A stretch of 48,786 nucleotides of DNA from Azorhizobium sp943369575 (GCA_943369575.1 CALRNP020000008.1:1-48786); one strand, 5' to 3'. Counted from the stretch's first letter, positions 1-9,362 are shown. The notes: generated from the sequence alone by a model not told the origin. Program-made: numbers and translations.

Positions 1-40
1 TGGGGCGGCCTCGCCCCGTCCGGCGCCGCGCCGGCGAGCG

Positions 41-718
41 GTGGCCAATGCGGCAGCCGCCGTGCATGGGCGCACCGTCGCCCCTTGGTCGGACGCCGAA
101 TTGACCGAAGCCTTCCGCCGGTTCCAGGCGCTCAATCCCGAGCCCAAGGGCGAGTTGGACTATACCGACGCCTTCACCCTGCTGGTGGCGGTGGTGCTCT
201 CAGCCCAGGCCACCGACGTCGGCGTGAACAAGGCCACGCGCGGCCTGTTCGCCGCCGCCTCCACCCCGCGTGCCATGGCGGCGCTGGGGGAAGAGGCCGT
301 GGCGCAGCACATCCGCACGCTGGGCCTGTTCCGGGGCAAGGCCAAGAATGTGGTGGAGCTCTCCCGCCTGCTGATCGAGCGTCACGGCGGCACCGTGCCG
401 GCGGATCGCGCCGCCTTGGAGGCCCTGCCCGGCGTCGGCCGCAAGACCGCCAATGTGGTACTGAACATCGCCTTCGGCCTGCCCACCATCGCGGTCGACA
501 CCCATCTGTTCCGGGTCGCCAACCGCACCGGCATGGCACCCGGCGCCACGCCGCTGGAGGTGGAACTGGCGCTGGAGGCCCGCGTGCCCGAGGCCTACAA
601 GCTGCACGCCCACCATTGGCTGATCCTGCACGGGCGCTACATCTGCAAGGCGACGCGGCCGGAATGCCCGATCTGCCCCATCAATGATCTGTGCCGCTGG
701 CCCGACAAGCCGCTCTAA
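41..718 (+). CDS. nth: Endonuclease III (DNA glycosylase/AP lyase)
   Basis: Base-excision repair enzyme that removes oxidised pyrimidines and cleaves the abasic site. The helix-hairpin-helix LPGVGRKTANVV lies at residues 129-140 and contains the catalytic lysine (Lys135). The catalytic aspartate is Asp153 in TIAVDTHLFRV. The C-terminus carries the four-cysteine [4Fe-4S] loop with C-X6-C-X2-C-X5-C spacing (Cys202, 209, 212, 218). Length (225 aa) is close to the 211 aa of E. coli Nth. The start given is GTG at 41. The frame stays open to the window edge, so an upstream start outside the window is possible. Convergent with the next gene, only 3 bases away. Confidence 0.95.
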   Translation: MANAAAAVHGRTVAPWSDAELTEAFRRFQALNPEPKGELDYTDAFTLLVAVVLSAQATDVGVNKATRGLFAAASTPRAMAALGEEAVAQHIRTLGLFRGKAKNVVELSRLLIERHGGTVPADRAALEALPGVGRKTANVVLNIAFGLPTIAVDTHLFRVANRTGMAPGATPLEVELALEARVPEAYKLHAHHWLILHGRYICKATRPECPICPINDLCRWPDKPL

Positions 719-721
719 CAG

Positions 722-1414
722 CTACACCGCTTCCAGGAGGCGGCGGTTGGACTTCGTCGCCAAGCGCTTGTGCAGATGCACCATGAAGGCGGTGCCGAAC
801 ACCGGGGTGATCAGATTGAGCACCGGCACCAGCAGCAGCGGCGCGATCAGCAGGCCGGCGATGAACACCGTGACCGCATTGGCCTGCCGCAGCGCCCGCG
901 CCTCCTCGGGCGTATTGTAGCGCATGGCCGCCAGCTCGAAATATTCCCGCCCCAGCAGATAGCCGTTGGCCAGGAAGAAGATCACCACATTCACGCCCGG
1001 CACCAGCAGCAGCAGCAACGCGCCCAGATTGACCGCCAGCACGATGGCGAAGAAGCGCAGAGAATAGAAAATCGAGCGCACGACGGGCTGGGCGGTGCCC
1101 ACCGGATCGCCGGGATAGCTGGTGCGCTCCACCTTCTCCGCCACGTCGTCGAGGAACAGCCCGGCCACCACCGAGGACGCCGCCGGGGTGAGGTAGAGCG
1201 CGCCGAACACGAAGCCCAGCCCGACCAGGATGGACACCAGCGTATCCAGCCAGGGATAGGGCAAGGTTGCCATGTGCTGGAGCGCGGCATTGAGGCCGAT
1301 GGCCATCACCACCAGCAAGGCGATGGCCATCGCCACCGACTTGAGCAGCACCCCGCGCAGCAGCGGCGAGAACACCTGTCCGAATGCAGTCAGCGCGGCG
1401 GAAATCATGCTCAT
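722..1414 (-). CDS. EI24-domain / CysZ-like integral membrane protein
   Basis: About 230 residues with four or more hydrophobic spans, for example those beginning VAMAIALLVVMAIG and AIVLAVNLGALLLLLVPGVN. A glycine/proline-containing loop and the NGYLLGREYFELAAMR segment are characteristic of the EI24 (etoposide-induced 2.4)/CysZ family. CysZ is a sulfate transporter in enterobacteria; for alphaproteobacterial homologues the substrate is not established. I chose Met at 1414 (MSMISAALTAFGQVF) because the 22 residues encoded upstream are Pro/Ala-rich and unlike the family. A start two codons later is equally possible. No sulfate-assimilation genes are adjacent, so a role in sulfate uptake is only a family-level guess. 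Confidence 0.8.
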   Translation of the reverse strand: MSMISAALTAFGQVFSPLLRGVLLKSVAMAIALLVVMAIGLNAALQHMATLPYPWLDTLVSILVGLGFVFGALYLTPAASSVVAGLFLDDVAEKVERTSYPGDPVGTAQPVVRSIFYSLRFFAIVLAVNLGALLLLLVPGVNVVIFFLANGYLLGREYFELAAMRYNTPEEARALRQANAVTVFIAGLLIAPLLLVPVLNLITPVFGTAFMVHLHKRLATKSNRRLLEAV

Positions 1415-1500
1415 CCCATTGGTTGGGCCGCGAACGGCGTCGGCCCCTGGCGCATCAGGTGGGGCGTGGACCGCCCGCACTCAAGGGCGCGGGCGCCCGC

Positions 1501-1959
1501 TCAGCTTCCGATGCGGACGGGGAAGTCCAGATGGAACACATTGGTTCCCCCGAAGCGGCTGCGGAACTGCGCCTTGATCTCGCCGAGCTTGGCCTGGGCA
1601 TCCGGGGTGTTGGGATGCACCAGGATCAGCAGTTTGGTGCCCGCATGCAGCATGGCCACCGGGTCCACATTGGTGCCCTTGCCCTGGCCATAGGCGTCGA
1701 GCACCGTCATGCCGTCGGGAAAGCGCGGCCGCACCACCTCTTCCAGGAATTGCGCGAACTGCTGCTCGCTCACCCCCTTGCCGTCGCCGGTGGCGAGGCT
1801 GAAGAACAATTGGGTCTGGATCATCACGCTGTCGGCCCAGGGGGTGGCCTGCCAGCCCGGCGTCGCCGTGGGCGCCGCGGTTTGGGCGCCGGCTGGCGCG
1901 CCAAGGGCCAGCGGCAGCAGCGCCAGAAACAGCGGGGCGAGGTGGCGGCGCGCGATCAT
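1501..1959 (-). CDS. Secreted DUF3574 protein
   Basis: A 152-residue protein with a clear Sec signal peptide (MIARRHLAPLFLALLPLALG, then APAGAQ). The mature part carries the DUF3574 pattern: a QTQLFFSL strand, VRPRFPDGMTVLDAYGQ, and the strand KLLILVHPNTPDAQAKL before a final phenylalanine-rich end. Function of the family is unknown. The start at 1959 is preceded by GGAGGG at seven bases, and the upstream in-frame extension has no signal-like sequence. It is divergent from the TetR gene at 2141 across a 180-base spacer containing two operator copies, so it may share that regulation. Confidence 0.8.
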   Translation of the reverse strand: MIARRHLAPLFLALLPLALGAPAGAQTAAPTATPGWQATPWADSVMIQTQLFFSLATGDGKGVSEQQFAQFLEEVVRPRFPDGMTVLDAYGQGKGTNVDPVAMLHAGTKLLILVHPNTPDAQAKLGEIKAQFRSRFGGTNVFHLDFPVRIGS

Positions 1960-2054
1960 CGGGTGTCCCTCCGGCAGGATGCCGCGCCTTTCTAGCAAAA
2001 CCAACGGCCCCGCGCGCGGTCCTTCCCCCGCCCATGCACGGCTTTGCAGGATGC

Positions 2055-2114
2055 GAATGAACGTTCGCTCTTGATTCCGCTGGGGAAGCAATTTATGAGA
2101 GCGAACGTTCATTC
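2055..2114. promoter_or_regulatory. Paired inverted operators for the adjacent TetR repressor
   Basis: GAATGAACGTTCGCTC at 2055-2070 and its exact reverse complement GAGCGAACGTTCATTC at 2099-2114 are separated by 28 bases. Each copy is centred on the palindrome GAACGTTC. They lie between the divergent DUF3574 and tetR genes, 27 bases before the TetR start. This is the usual layout for TetR/AcrR operators. That the downstream TetR binds here is inferred from position. Confidence 0.75.
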
Positions 2115-2140
2115 TCATCGGCACCGCCGGGGGACCTTCA

Positions 2141-2752
2141 TTGCCCGAGGCAGACACCATCCCACCGGATCACCGGACCGAGCAGCGCCAGCGCATCCTC
2201 AAGGCGGCGGCGGATTGCTTCGTGCGCGACGGCTTCCACGGCAGTTCCATGCAGAAGATCTGCGCCGAGGCGCAGATGAGCCCCGGCGCGCTGTACCGCT
2301 ATTTCCCCTCCAAAGAATCCATCATCGCCGCCATCGTCGAGAGCGAGCGGGTGGAGCGCGCGCAGATGTTCGACAGCCTGAGCGGCGCCCCCAGCCTGAT
2401 CGAGGGCCTGATCGCCTGCATGAGCGAGATGATCGGCGATGACGGCACCTGCGCCAAGCTGGGTCCCGAAATCACAGCGGAGAGCGCGCGCAATCCCAAG
2501 CTGCAGGAAATGCTCGCCCCCTTCGAGGACGAGACGTGGGCGATGCTGCAAGACTTGATGGTGCGGGCGCAGACCAACGGCGAGATCGACCCCGCCATCG
2601 ATCTGAACGACCTCATGACCCTTCTGTTCGCCATGGGCGATGGTATCCTGCTAAATCACCAGACTCACCCGGACTGGAACATCCCGGCCCGGCTGCCCGC
2701 GATCGGCCGCCTGATCACCCGCATGGTCGCCCCGGCGGCAAAACAGCCGTGA
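2141..2752 (+). CDS. TetR/AcrR-family transcriptional repressor of the RND operon
   Basis: 203 residues. The N-terminal helix-turn-helix covers about residues 15-60 (ILKAAADCFVRDGFHGSS, then MSPGALYRYFPSKESI), a textbook TetR DNA-binding domain. The C-terminal all-helical ligand domain resembles TetR_C regulators of efflux pumps. The start is TTG with a G-rich ribosome site (GGGGGAC) a few bases before it. The membrane-fusion protein gene follows within about 100 bases and the pump after that. The likely role is therefore ligand-released repression of its own operon through the paired operators upstream. The inducer cannot be told from sequence. Confidence 0.9.
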   Translation: MPEADTIPPDHRTEQRQRILKAAADCFVRDGFHGSSMQKICAEAQMSPGALYRYFPSKESIIAAIVESERVERAQMFDSLSGAPSLIEGLIACMSEMIGDDGTCAKLGPEITAESARNPKLQEMLAPFEDETWAMLQDLMVRAQTNGEIDPAIDLNDLMTLLFAMGDGILLNHQTHPDWNIPARLPAIGRLITRMVAPAAKQP

Positions 2753-2853
2753 GCGCCATGTCCCGTTTCCAGCCCTTGCCGCTGCGTCCTTATTTCGCCG
2801 CCGTCGCACCTCAGCTTGCGCGCGCATATGCCCCTAGGTCACAAGAGGTTGTC

Positions 2854-4068
2854 ATGTCCCGCCCCTCGGCGCTCGCATTCCTTGGCCGCCGCGCGCTGGC
2901 CGCCGGCCTTGTCCTGACGCTGGGCATGGCCGCGACCGCACTCGCCGCGAGCCCCGATGCCAAAGGCCTGACCGTGAGCGTGGTCCGTCCGCAGACCCGA
3001 GATCTGGTGGAGACCCTGCTGGTCACCGGCTCGCTGCTACCGCGCGAGGAGATCCAGGTCGGCCCCGAGATCGAGGGCTATCGCCTCATCGAGATCCTGG
3101 CCGAGGTCGGCGACAGCGTGAAGAAGGGCCAGGTGCTCGCCCGCCTGTCGCGGGAGGTTCTGGAGACCCAGATGGCCCAGAACAATGCCAATGGCGCCAA
3201 GGCCAAGGCCACCATCGCCCAGCAGAAGGCGTCCCTCGACCAGATGCTGGCGCAGGAGGCGGAAGCCACGTCGGCGGTGGAGCGCACCCGCCAGTTGCGC
3301 AAGACCGGCGTCGCCTCGCAGGAGACGCTGGACGAGCGCGAGCGGGCGGTGAAGGTGGCCAATGCCCAGGTGGCGGCCGCCCGTGAAACCCTCAATGCGG
3401 CGGAGGCCGATGCGGTTCTGGTGCAGGCCCAGCGCGCCGAACTGGACCTGAAGCTCCAGCGCACCGACGTGAAGGCGCCCGACAACGGCATCATTCTGGC
3501 CCGCGACGCCCGCCTCGGGTCCATCGTCCTGTCGACCCGCAGCGAGCCCTTGTTCCGCATCGCCCGCGACGGCGCGGTGGATCTGGATGCCGAGATCCCC
3601 GAAGTCGCCCTGCCCCGGGTGGCGGTGGGCCAGAAGGTGGACGTCACCCCCGCCGGCTTCGCCAAGCCGGTGCAGGGCACCGTGCGCCTCATCTCGGCGG
3701 AAGTGGACAAGGCCAGCCGCCTCGGCCGGGCCAAGATCGCTTTGCCCTACGATCCGGCCCTGCGCCCCGGCACCTTTGCCCGCGGCCTGATCCAGTTGGC
3801 CCGCCGCGACGGCCTCGCAGTGCCGCAGGCGGCGGTGATGTTCGATGCCGACGGCGCCTATGTGCTGGTGGTGAAGGATGGGATGGTCAACGAGCGGCGG
3901 GTGGAAACCGGCCTGAAGGCGGACGGCCGCATCGAGATCCGCGGCGGCATCACCGGCGATGATCTGGTGGTGTCGCGCGCCGCCGGCTTCCTGCGCGACG
4001 GCGATCGGGTGGTGCCGGTGGAAGCGGCCAAGGCGGTGGGCGAAACCGCCGCCCGTGAGGTGCGCTGA
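2854..4068 (+). CDS. RND efflux periplasmic adaptor (membrane-fusion protein)
   Basis: 404 residues, HlyD/AcrA type. A signal peptide (GLVLTLGMAATALAAS) is followed by the first beta-barrel and lipoyl half-motifs (residues 45-100, EVGDSVKKGQVLARL). Then come an Ala/Gln/Glu-rich coiled-coil hairpin (about 100-200) and the second lipoyl half (LQRTDVKAPDNGIILARDARLGSIV), followed by beta-barrel and membrane-proximal domains. It bridges the inner-membrane pump to an outer-membrane channel. I placed the start at ATG 2854 (AGAGG five bases before, signal peptide right after). A longer frame starting at 2758 is possible but adds a non-signal-like leader. The stop overlaps the pump start as TGATG. 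Confidence 0.92.
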   Translation: MSRPSALAFLGRRALAAGLVLTLGMAATALAASPDAKGLTVSVVRPQTRDLVETLLVTGSLLPREEIQVGPEIEGYRLIEILAEVGDSVKKGQVLARLSREVLETQMAQNNANGAKAKATIAQQKASLDQMLAQEAEATSAVERTRQLRKTGVASQETLDERERAVKVANAQVAAARETLNAAEADAVLVQAQRAELDLKLQRTDVKAPDNGIILARDARLGSIVLSTRSEPLFRIARDGAVDLDAEIPEVALPRVAVGQKVDVTPAGFAKPVQGTVRLISAEVDKASRLGRAKIALPYDPALRPGTFARGLIQLARRDGLAVPQAAVMFDADGAYVLVVKDGMVNERRVETGLKADGRIEIRGGITGDDLVVSRAAGFLRDGDRVVPVEAAKAVGETAAREVR

Positions 4069-7000
4069 TGGCCATCAATATTTCCGCATGGGCGATCCGC
4101 AAGCCGATCCCCTCGCTGGTCCTGTTCGTGGTTTTGACCGCGCTCGGCATCTTCCATTTCCGGTCGCTGCCGGTGACGCAGATGCCGAACATCGATCTGC
4201 CCATCGTCATGGTGACGGTGACCCAGACCGGCGCCGCCCCCAGTGAACTGGAGACCCAGGTCACCAAGAAGGTGGAGAATGCGGTGGCCGGCGTCGCCGG
4301 GGTGAAGCACATCACCTCGTCCATCTCCGAGGGTACTTCGGTGACCACCATCGAGTTCCATCTGGAAACCCTGGTGGACCGCGCGGTGAACGACACCCGC
4401 GACGCCGTGACCAAGATCCGCACCGATCTGCCCCGCAGCATCGACGAGCCGCAGATCCAGCGCGTGGACATCGAGGGCCTGCCCATCGTCACCTATGCGG
4501 TGTCCTCGCCCACCATGACGCCGGAAGAATTGTCCTGGTTCGTGGACGATACCATTGCCCGCACGCTCCAGGGCGTGCGCGGCGTGGCGCAGGTGAAGCG
4601 CGAGGGTGGCGTTGACCGGGAAATCCGGGTGGCGCTCGATCCCGAGCGGCTGATGGCCATGGGCGTCACCGCCGCCGAGGTCAGCCGGCAATTGCGCGCC
4701 ACCAATCTGGACGTCTCCGGCGGCCGCGGCCAGGTGGGCACCCAGGAACAATCCATCCGCACCCTGGCCGGCGCCGCCACCGTGGAGGCTTTGGCCGACA
4801 CCCGCATCGTGCTGTCCAACGGGCGCTATGTGCGGCTGAAGGATCTGGGCACGGTCACCGACGGCGCCACCGAGCAGCGGGTGTTCGCCCGCCTCGACGG
4901 CAAGCCGGTGGTGGCGTTCGGCGTCTATCGCGCCAAGGGTTTCTCCGACGTGGTGGTCTATGACCGCACCGCAGAAGAGGTGCAGAAGCTGCTGGCCGCC
5001 TATCCCGGCGTGTCCATCTCGATGATCGACACCACGGTGCGCTACACCAAGGCGGACTATCAGTCCGCCATGCACACCCTGATCGAGGGCGCCATCCTCG
5101 CGGTGGTGGTGGTGTTCCTGTTCCTGCGCGACTGGCGCGCCACCCTCATCACCACGCTGGCGATCCCGCTCTCCATCCTGCCCACCTTCTGGGTGATGGA
5201 CGCGCTGGGCTTCTCGCTCAACGCCGTGAGCTTGCTGGCGATCACGCTGGTGACCGGCATCCTGGTGGACGATGCCATCGTCGAGATCGAGAACATCGTC
5301 CGCCACATGCGGCAGGGCAAATCGCCCTACCGCGCCTCCATCGAGGCGGCGGACGAGATCGGCCTGGCGGTGGTGGCGACCACGCTGACCATCGCGGCGG
5401 TGTTCGTGCCGGTGTCGTTCATGGGCGGCATTGCGGGTCAGTATTTCAAGCAGTTCGGCATCACGGTCGCCATCGCGGTGCTGTTCTCGCTCGCCGTGGC
5501 GCGGCTGATCACGCCGCTGCTGGCGGCCTATTTCCTGCGCGACACCGGCCATCGCGAGACCGGCGACGGCTTCATCATGCGCCGCTACATCGTGCTCCTG
5601 GCTTGGTCGGTGCGGCACCGCTTCATCACCATCCTGATGGGCCTGGGCGTGTTCGCCGGCACCATCTTCCTCTCCACCATGCTGCCGTCGGGCTTCCTGC
5701 CCACCAACGACATTTCGCGCTCCATGCTGTCCATCGAGTTGCCGCCGGGGGCGACCATCGAGGAAACGCAGCAGGTGGCGGACCGCATCACCCACGCCAT
5801 GCGCGAGCAGCCTGAAGTGGCCAGCGTCTATGCCACCGCCGGCGGCGGCGGCCAGGGCGGCCTGGCGATGACCGCGGGCGAAGTGCGCAAGGCCACCATC
5901 GTCATCAACCTCAAGCCGCGGGACGAGCGCACGGAGAGCCAGAAGGCATTCGAAAGCCGCATGTCTCCTGCCCTCAAGGCCATCCCGGACATCCGCTACA
6001 CCTGGAGCCAGGACGGGCAGAACACCCAGCGCGGCTTCACCGTGATCCTCTCCGGCAGCGACGGGGCGGCGGTGGAGAAAGCGGCGCTGGAACTGGAGAA
6101 GCAGGTGCGTGACCACGTGCCGGTGCTGTCCAACGTGGTGTCCAGCGCCTCCCTGGACCGGCCGGAGATCCGCATCGTACCGAAGCTGGATGAGGCGGCG
6201 GAACTGGGGGTGTCGGTGGATACCATCGCCGATACGGTGCGCATCGCCACCATCGGCGACATCGCCGCCAACCTCGCCAAATTCTCCGCCAAGGACCGGC
6301 AGATCGACATCCGCGTCCAGTTGGACGAACGCGCCCGCACCCATCTGTCCACCTTCGATGCCCTCAAGGTGCCCACCGCCTCCGGCGTTGCGGTGCCTTT
6401 GACCACGGTGGCCGAAGTGCATTTCGGCAAGGGGCCGACCGCGCTCGACCGCTACGACCGCGCCCGCCGCATCGCCGTGGAGGCGGATCTGGTGGGCTCG
6501 GCGCCGCTGGGGGTGGCGCTGGAGCAGGTGAAAGCCCTGCCCGCCGCTCGCAACCTGCCGCCCGGCGTGACGCTGAAGGAATCCGGCGACGCCGAAATCA
6601 TGGGCGAGGTGTTTTCCGGCTTCGCCATGGCCATCGGCGCCGGGGTGATGCTGGTGCTGGCGGTGCTGATCCTGCTGTTCCATGACGTGCTGCAGCCCAT
6701 CACCATCCTGGTCTCGCTGCCGCTGTCCATCGGCGGCGCCTTCATCGCCTTGCTGCTCACCGGCAATTCGGTGTCGCTGCCGGTGGTGATCGGCTTCCTC
6801 ATGCTCATGGGCATCGTGACCAAGAACGCCATCCTGCTGGTGGATTTCGCCATCGAGTCCATCGCCCACGGCCATTCGCGCTTCGACGCGCTGATGGAGG
6901 CGGGCCGCAAGCGGGCGCAGCCCATCGTCATGACCACCATCGCCATGGCGGCGGGCATGGTGCCCTCGGCTCTGGCCCTGGGCGAAGGCGGCTCGTTCCG

Positions 7001-7220
7001 CGCGCCCATGGCCATTGCGGTGATCGGCGGGCTGATCGCCTCGACCGTGCTGTCGCTGGTGTTCGTGCCGGCGGTGTTCACGGTGATGGATGATCTGGGG
7101 CGGCTGTCCGGCCGATTCTTCGGCCGCTTCATCGGCGCCAGCGATGAGCCGGAGGCGCAGACGGCGAGCGCCCACGGCGCCGATGGCCAGCGCCCGCACC
7201 TGCCGCACGCCGCCGAATAG
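4068..7220 (+). CDS. RND-family multidrug efflux pump (AcrB/HAE1-like)
   Basis: 1050 residues, the normal length for a hydrophobe/amphiphile RND transporter. It has an N-terminal membrane anchor (ISAWAIRKPIPSLVLFVVLT), the first periplasmic porter loop, six further spans with GILVDDAIVEIENIV, and a repeat of this plan in the second half (MGIVTKNAILLVDFAIES). Asp401 and Asp402 match the proton-relay aspartates Asp407/408 of AcrB. Translation is coupled to the adaptor by a one-base overlap. No outer-membrane channel gene follows, so a TolC-type partner elsewhere must be used. The substrate is not predictable. The long frame on the opposite strand is a codon-bias shadow. Confidence 0.95.
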   Translation: MAINISAWAIRKPIPSLVLFVVLTALGIFHFRSLPVTQMPNIDLPIVMVTVTQTGAAPSELETQVTKKVENAVAGVAGVKHITSSISEGTSVTTIEFHLETLVDRAVNDTRDAVTKIRTDLPRSIDEPQIQRVDIEGLPIVTYAVSSPTMTPEELSWFVDDTIARTLQGVRGVAQVKREGGVDREIRVALDPERLMAMGVTAAEVSRQLRATNLDVSGGRGQVGTQEQSIRTLAGAATVEALADTRIVLSNGRYVRLKDLGTVTDGATEQRVFARLDGKPVVAFGVYRAKGFSDVVVYDRTAEEVQKLLAAYPGVSISMIDTTVRYTKADYQSAMHTLIEGAILAVVVVFLFLRDWRATLITTLAIPLSILPTFWVMDALGFSLNAVSLLAITLVTGILVDDAIVEIENIVRHMRQGKSPYRASIEAADEIGLAVVATTLTIAAVFVPVSFMGGIAGQYFKQFGITVAIAVLFSLAVARLITPLLAAYFLRDTGHRETGDGFIMRRYIVLLAWSVRHRFITILMGLGVFAGTIFLSTMLPSGFLPTNDISRSMLSIELPPGATIEETQQVADRITHAMREQPEVASVYATAGGGGQGGLAMTAGEVRKATIVINLKPRDERTESQKAFESRMSPALKAIPDIRYTWSQDGQNTQRGFTVILSGSDGAAVEKAALELEKQVRDHVPVLSNVVSSASLDRPEIRIVPKLDEAAELGVSVDTIADTVRIATIGDIAANLAKFSAKDRQIDIRVQLDERARTHLSTFDALKVPTASGVAVPLTTVAEVHFGKGPTALDRYDRARRIAVEADLVGSAPLGVALEQVKALPAARNLPPGVTLKESGDAEIMGEVFSGFAMAIGAGVMLVLAVLILLFHDVLQPITILVSLPLSIGGAFIALLLTGNSVSLPVVIGFLMLMGIVTKNAILLVDFAIESIAHGHSRFDALMEAGRKRAQPIVMTTIAMAAGMVPSALALGEGGSFRAPMAIAVIGGLIASTVLSLVFVPAVFTVMDDLGRLSGRFFGRFIGASDEPEAQTASAHGADGQRPHLPHAAE

Positions 7221-7573
7221 GCAGCCTCGGCAACGCAGACGATGGAACGGCGCGGGGCCTGGCTTCGCGTAGTTTTTCGTGCGTTAAACCACAGCACTAG
7301 TGCGGCTTTTATTTTAACACCGCATTGATCTTGACTTGTTCGTCAAAACGAACGAATGTCCGCCCATCGAGGCCCGACAACCTCCGGGTGATGCCCATGA
7401 TGTGCCGCTGCTGCTGTTGATGCCCTGCCCCTTCGGGGAACAAGGCCGCCGTGCACCCTGCACCCGCATCCCGCTTTTTCCTTCTCCCAGCGTCTTGCCC
7501 CTGCTCCGCATCCGTCCGCCGCGACGAACGTGAGGGGGCTGCCAGACAAGCCGGTGTCACACCGGAGGTGAAC
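7221..7573. other. Intergenic leader between the RND operon and metN
   Basis: About 350 bases with no convincing gene. The first part is AT-richer. An imperfect hairpin is closed by GTTAAA and TTTAAC (about 7283-7315) around the palindrome GCACTAGTGC, with a T-rich 3' side; it may terminate the RND transcript. A second stem, GTTCGT-caaa-ACGAAC (7338-7353), follows TTGACT at 7331, which could be a -35. I could not fit a known SAM riboswitch to this leader. Confidence 0.4.
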
Positions 7574-8695
7574 GTGAACGCTCCTCTCTCTATGGTTGCT
7601 CCAACGGCCACCCGCGCGGGGCCGCAAGGAGACACAAACGCCGTGACCAACGCCGTCATCCGCTTCGAAGGCGTGGAGAAGACCTATCCCTCCCGCGGCG
7701 GCACTGCCGCCGTGCCGGCGCTGACCGACGTGAACCTCGCCGTGCCGGAAGCGGCCATCGTTGGGGTGATCGGACGCTCCGGCGCCGGCAAGTCCACCTT
7801 GATCCGACTGGTGAACGGGCTGGAGGCACCCACCTCCGGCCGGGTGGTGGTGGACGGCACCGACATCACCGCGCTTTCCGAGCCCGGCCTGCGCGAGGCG
7901 CGGCGCTCCATTGGCATGATCTTCCAGCATTTCAACCTGCTGGCCCGGCGCACCGCCTATCAGAATGTGGCGCTGCCGCTGGAGATCGCCGGGCTCCCCG
8001 CTCGCGAGATCAAGGCCCGCGTCGAGCCGCTGCTGGATCTTGTGGGCCTCGCCGACAAGCGCGACCGCTATCCAGCCGAACTCTCCGGCGGCCAGAAGCA
8101 GCGCGTCGGCATCGCCCGCGCGCTCGCCACCCGCCCCCGCGTGCTGCTCTCGGACGAGGCCACCTCGGCACTCGATCCGGAAACCACCAACCAGATCCTG
8201 GCGCTGCTGCGCAAGGTGAATGCGGAGCTCAAGCTCACCGTGCTGCTCATCACCCATGAAATGGCGGTGATCAAGGCGGTGGCCGACCGGGTGGCGGTGC
8301 TGGACGGCGGCCGCATCGTGGAAGAGGGCAGCACCTTCGAGTTGTTCGCCCGGCCGCAGCACCCGACCACCCGTTCCTTCATCTCCGCCATCACCGGCGC
8401 CAACCTGCCGCCGCATCTGGCGGACCGCATCCAGGCGGCGCCCCTGCCCGGCGGCCAGGCGATCCTACGCATTGTTTTCACCGGCGCCCATGCCACCGAT
8501 CCGGTGCTGTCGCGGGTGTCACGGCTGTTGTCCATCGACCTCAACATCATCCAGGCCCAGGTGGATGACATCGCCGGCCAGCCGTTCGGCGTCATCGTGG
8601 TGTCGCTGCCCGGCGATGCCACCACCCTCGGCGCGGTGACCGCAGCCATCGAGCGCCTCGGCCTCGCCACGGAGGTGATCGGCTATGTTTCCTGA
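7574..8695 (+). CDS. metN: Methionine ABC transporter ATP-binding protein
   Basis: ATPase of the D/L-methionine importer. It shows Walker A GRSGAGKST, the Q-loop FQHFNLL, signature LSGGQKQRVGIARAL, Walker B VLLSDEATSALDP and the H-loop LLITHEM. After the ATPase core comes a C-terminal NIL/ACT-like domain (LSRLLSIDLNIIQAQVDDIAGQPFGVIVV), which in MetN senses methionine and inhibits transport. The start is uncertain: GTG 7574 has GGAGG five bases before it, ATG 7592 is nearby, and GTG 7643 (after AAGGAG) would give the 350 aa closest to E. coli MetN (343 aa). It overlaps metI by 11 bases. Confidence 0.93.
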   Translation: MNAPLSMVAPTATRAGPQGDTNAVTNAVIRFEGVEKTYPSRGGTAAVPALTDVNLAVPEAAIVGVIGRSGAGKSTLIRLVNGLEAPTSGRVVVDGTDITALSEPGLREARRSIGMIFQHFNLLARRTAYQNVALPLEIAGLPAREIKARVEPLLDLVGLADKRDRYPAELSGGQKQRVGIARALATRPRVLLSDEATSALDPETTNQILALLRKVNAELKLTVLLITHEMAVIKAVADRVAVLDGGRIVEEGSTFELFARPQHPTTRSFISAITGANLPPHLADRIQAAPLPGGQAILRIVFTGAHATDPVLSRVSRLLSIDLNIIQAQVDDIAGQPFGVIVVSLPGDATTLGAVTAAIERLGLATEVIGYVS

Positions 8696-9362
8696 ATTCC
8701 TGTCCCCGGCCATCGTCGACCTCTTGATCGAGGCCACCCGCCAGACCCTCTACATGGTCGCCGTCGCCGGCTTCATCGGCACGCTCATCGGCCTGCCCTT
8801 GGGCGTGTTCCTCGCCACCAGCCGCTCAGGCGAACTGTTCGCAGCGCCGTGGCTGAACCACATCCTCGGGCTGGTGGTGAATGCCGCCCGTTCCACCCCC
8901 TTCATCATCCTGGTGGTGGCGATCATCCCCTTCACCCGGCTGATCGCCGGCACCTCCATCGGCACCAACGCGGCCATCGTGCCGCTCACGGTGGCGGCGG
9001 CGCCCTTCATCGCCCGGCTGATCGAGGCGGCGATCCGCGAAGTGGACCAGGGGCTGGTGGAAGCCGCCCGCGCCATGGGCGCCAGCCCGTTGCAGATCGT
9101 GCGCAAGGTGCTGCTGCCGGAAGCCCTGCCGTCGATCACGCTCGCCCTCACTCTCGCTGTGGTCAGCCTGCTGGGCTATTCGGCCATGGTGGGCGCCGTG
9201 GGCGGCGGCGGCCTGGGGGATCTCGGCATCCGCTTCGGCTACCAGCGCTTCATGCCGGACGTGATGGCGGCGGTGGTGATCGTGCTCATCGTCCTGGTGC
9301 AGGGCGTCCAGAGCATCGGCGACCTCGCGGCTCGCCGCCTCGACAAGCGCAATCGCGGCTGA
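8685..9362 (+). CDS. metI: Methionine ABC transporter permease
   Basis: 225 residues with five hydrophobic segments. The binding-protein-dependent permease EAA loop is EAARAMGASPLQIVRKVLLPEALP (about residues 126-149), followed by the MetI-typical VSLLGYSAMVGAVGGGGLGDLGIRFGYQRF. It forms the membrane channel that couples to MetN. The start ATG lies inside the end of metN, in a different frame, a usual sign of translational coupling. It is the middle gene of metN-metI-metQ. Confidence 0.95.
   Translation: MFPEFLSPAIVDLLIEATRQTLYMVAVAGFIGTLIGLPLGVFLATSRSGELFAAPWLNHILGLVVNAARSTPFIILVVAIIPFTRLIAGTSIGTNAAIVPLTVAAAPFIARLIEAAIREVDQGLVEAARAMGASPLQIVRKVLLPEALPSITLALTLAVVSLLGYSAMVGAVGGGGLGDLGIRFGYQRFMPDVMAAVVIVLIVLVQGVQSIGDLAARRLDKRNRG

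Noticed and set aside
3858..7208. A very long open frame (over 1100 codons) on the minus strand opposite the RND pump.
   Set aside because: It lies entirely opposite the adaptor end and pump gene, is extremely His/Gly/Gln/Asp-rich, and has no family pattern. It is a by-product of GC-rich codon bias.
7221..7573. Possible SAM-II or other methionine riboswitch upstream of metN.
   Set aside because: Conserved pseudoknot core bases of the SAM classes known to me could not be found. Only ordinary hairpins are visible.
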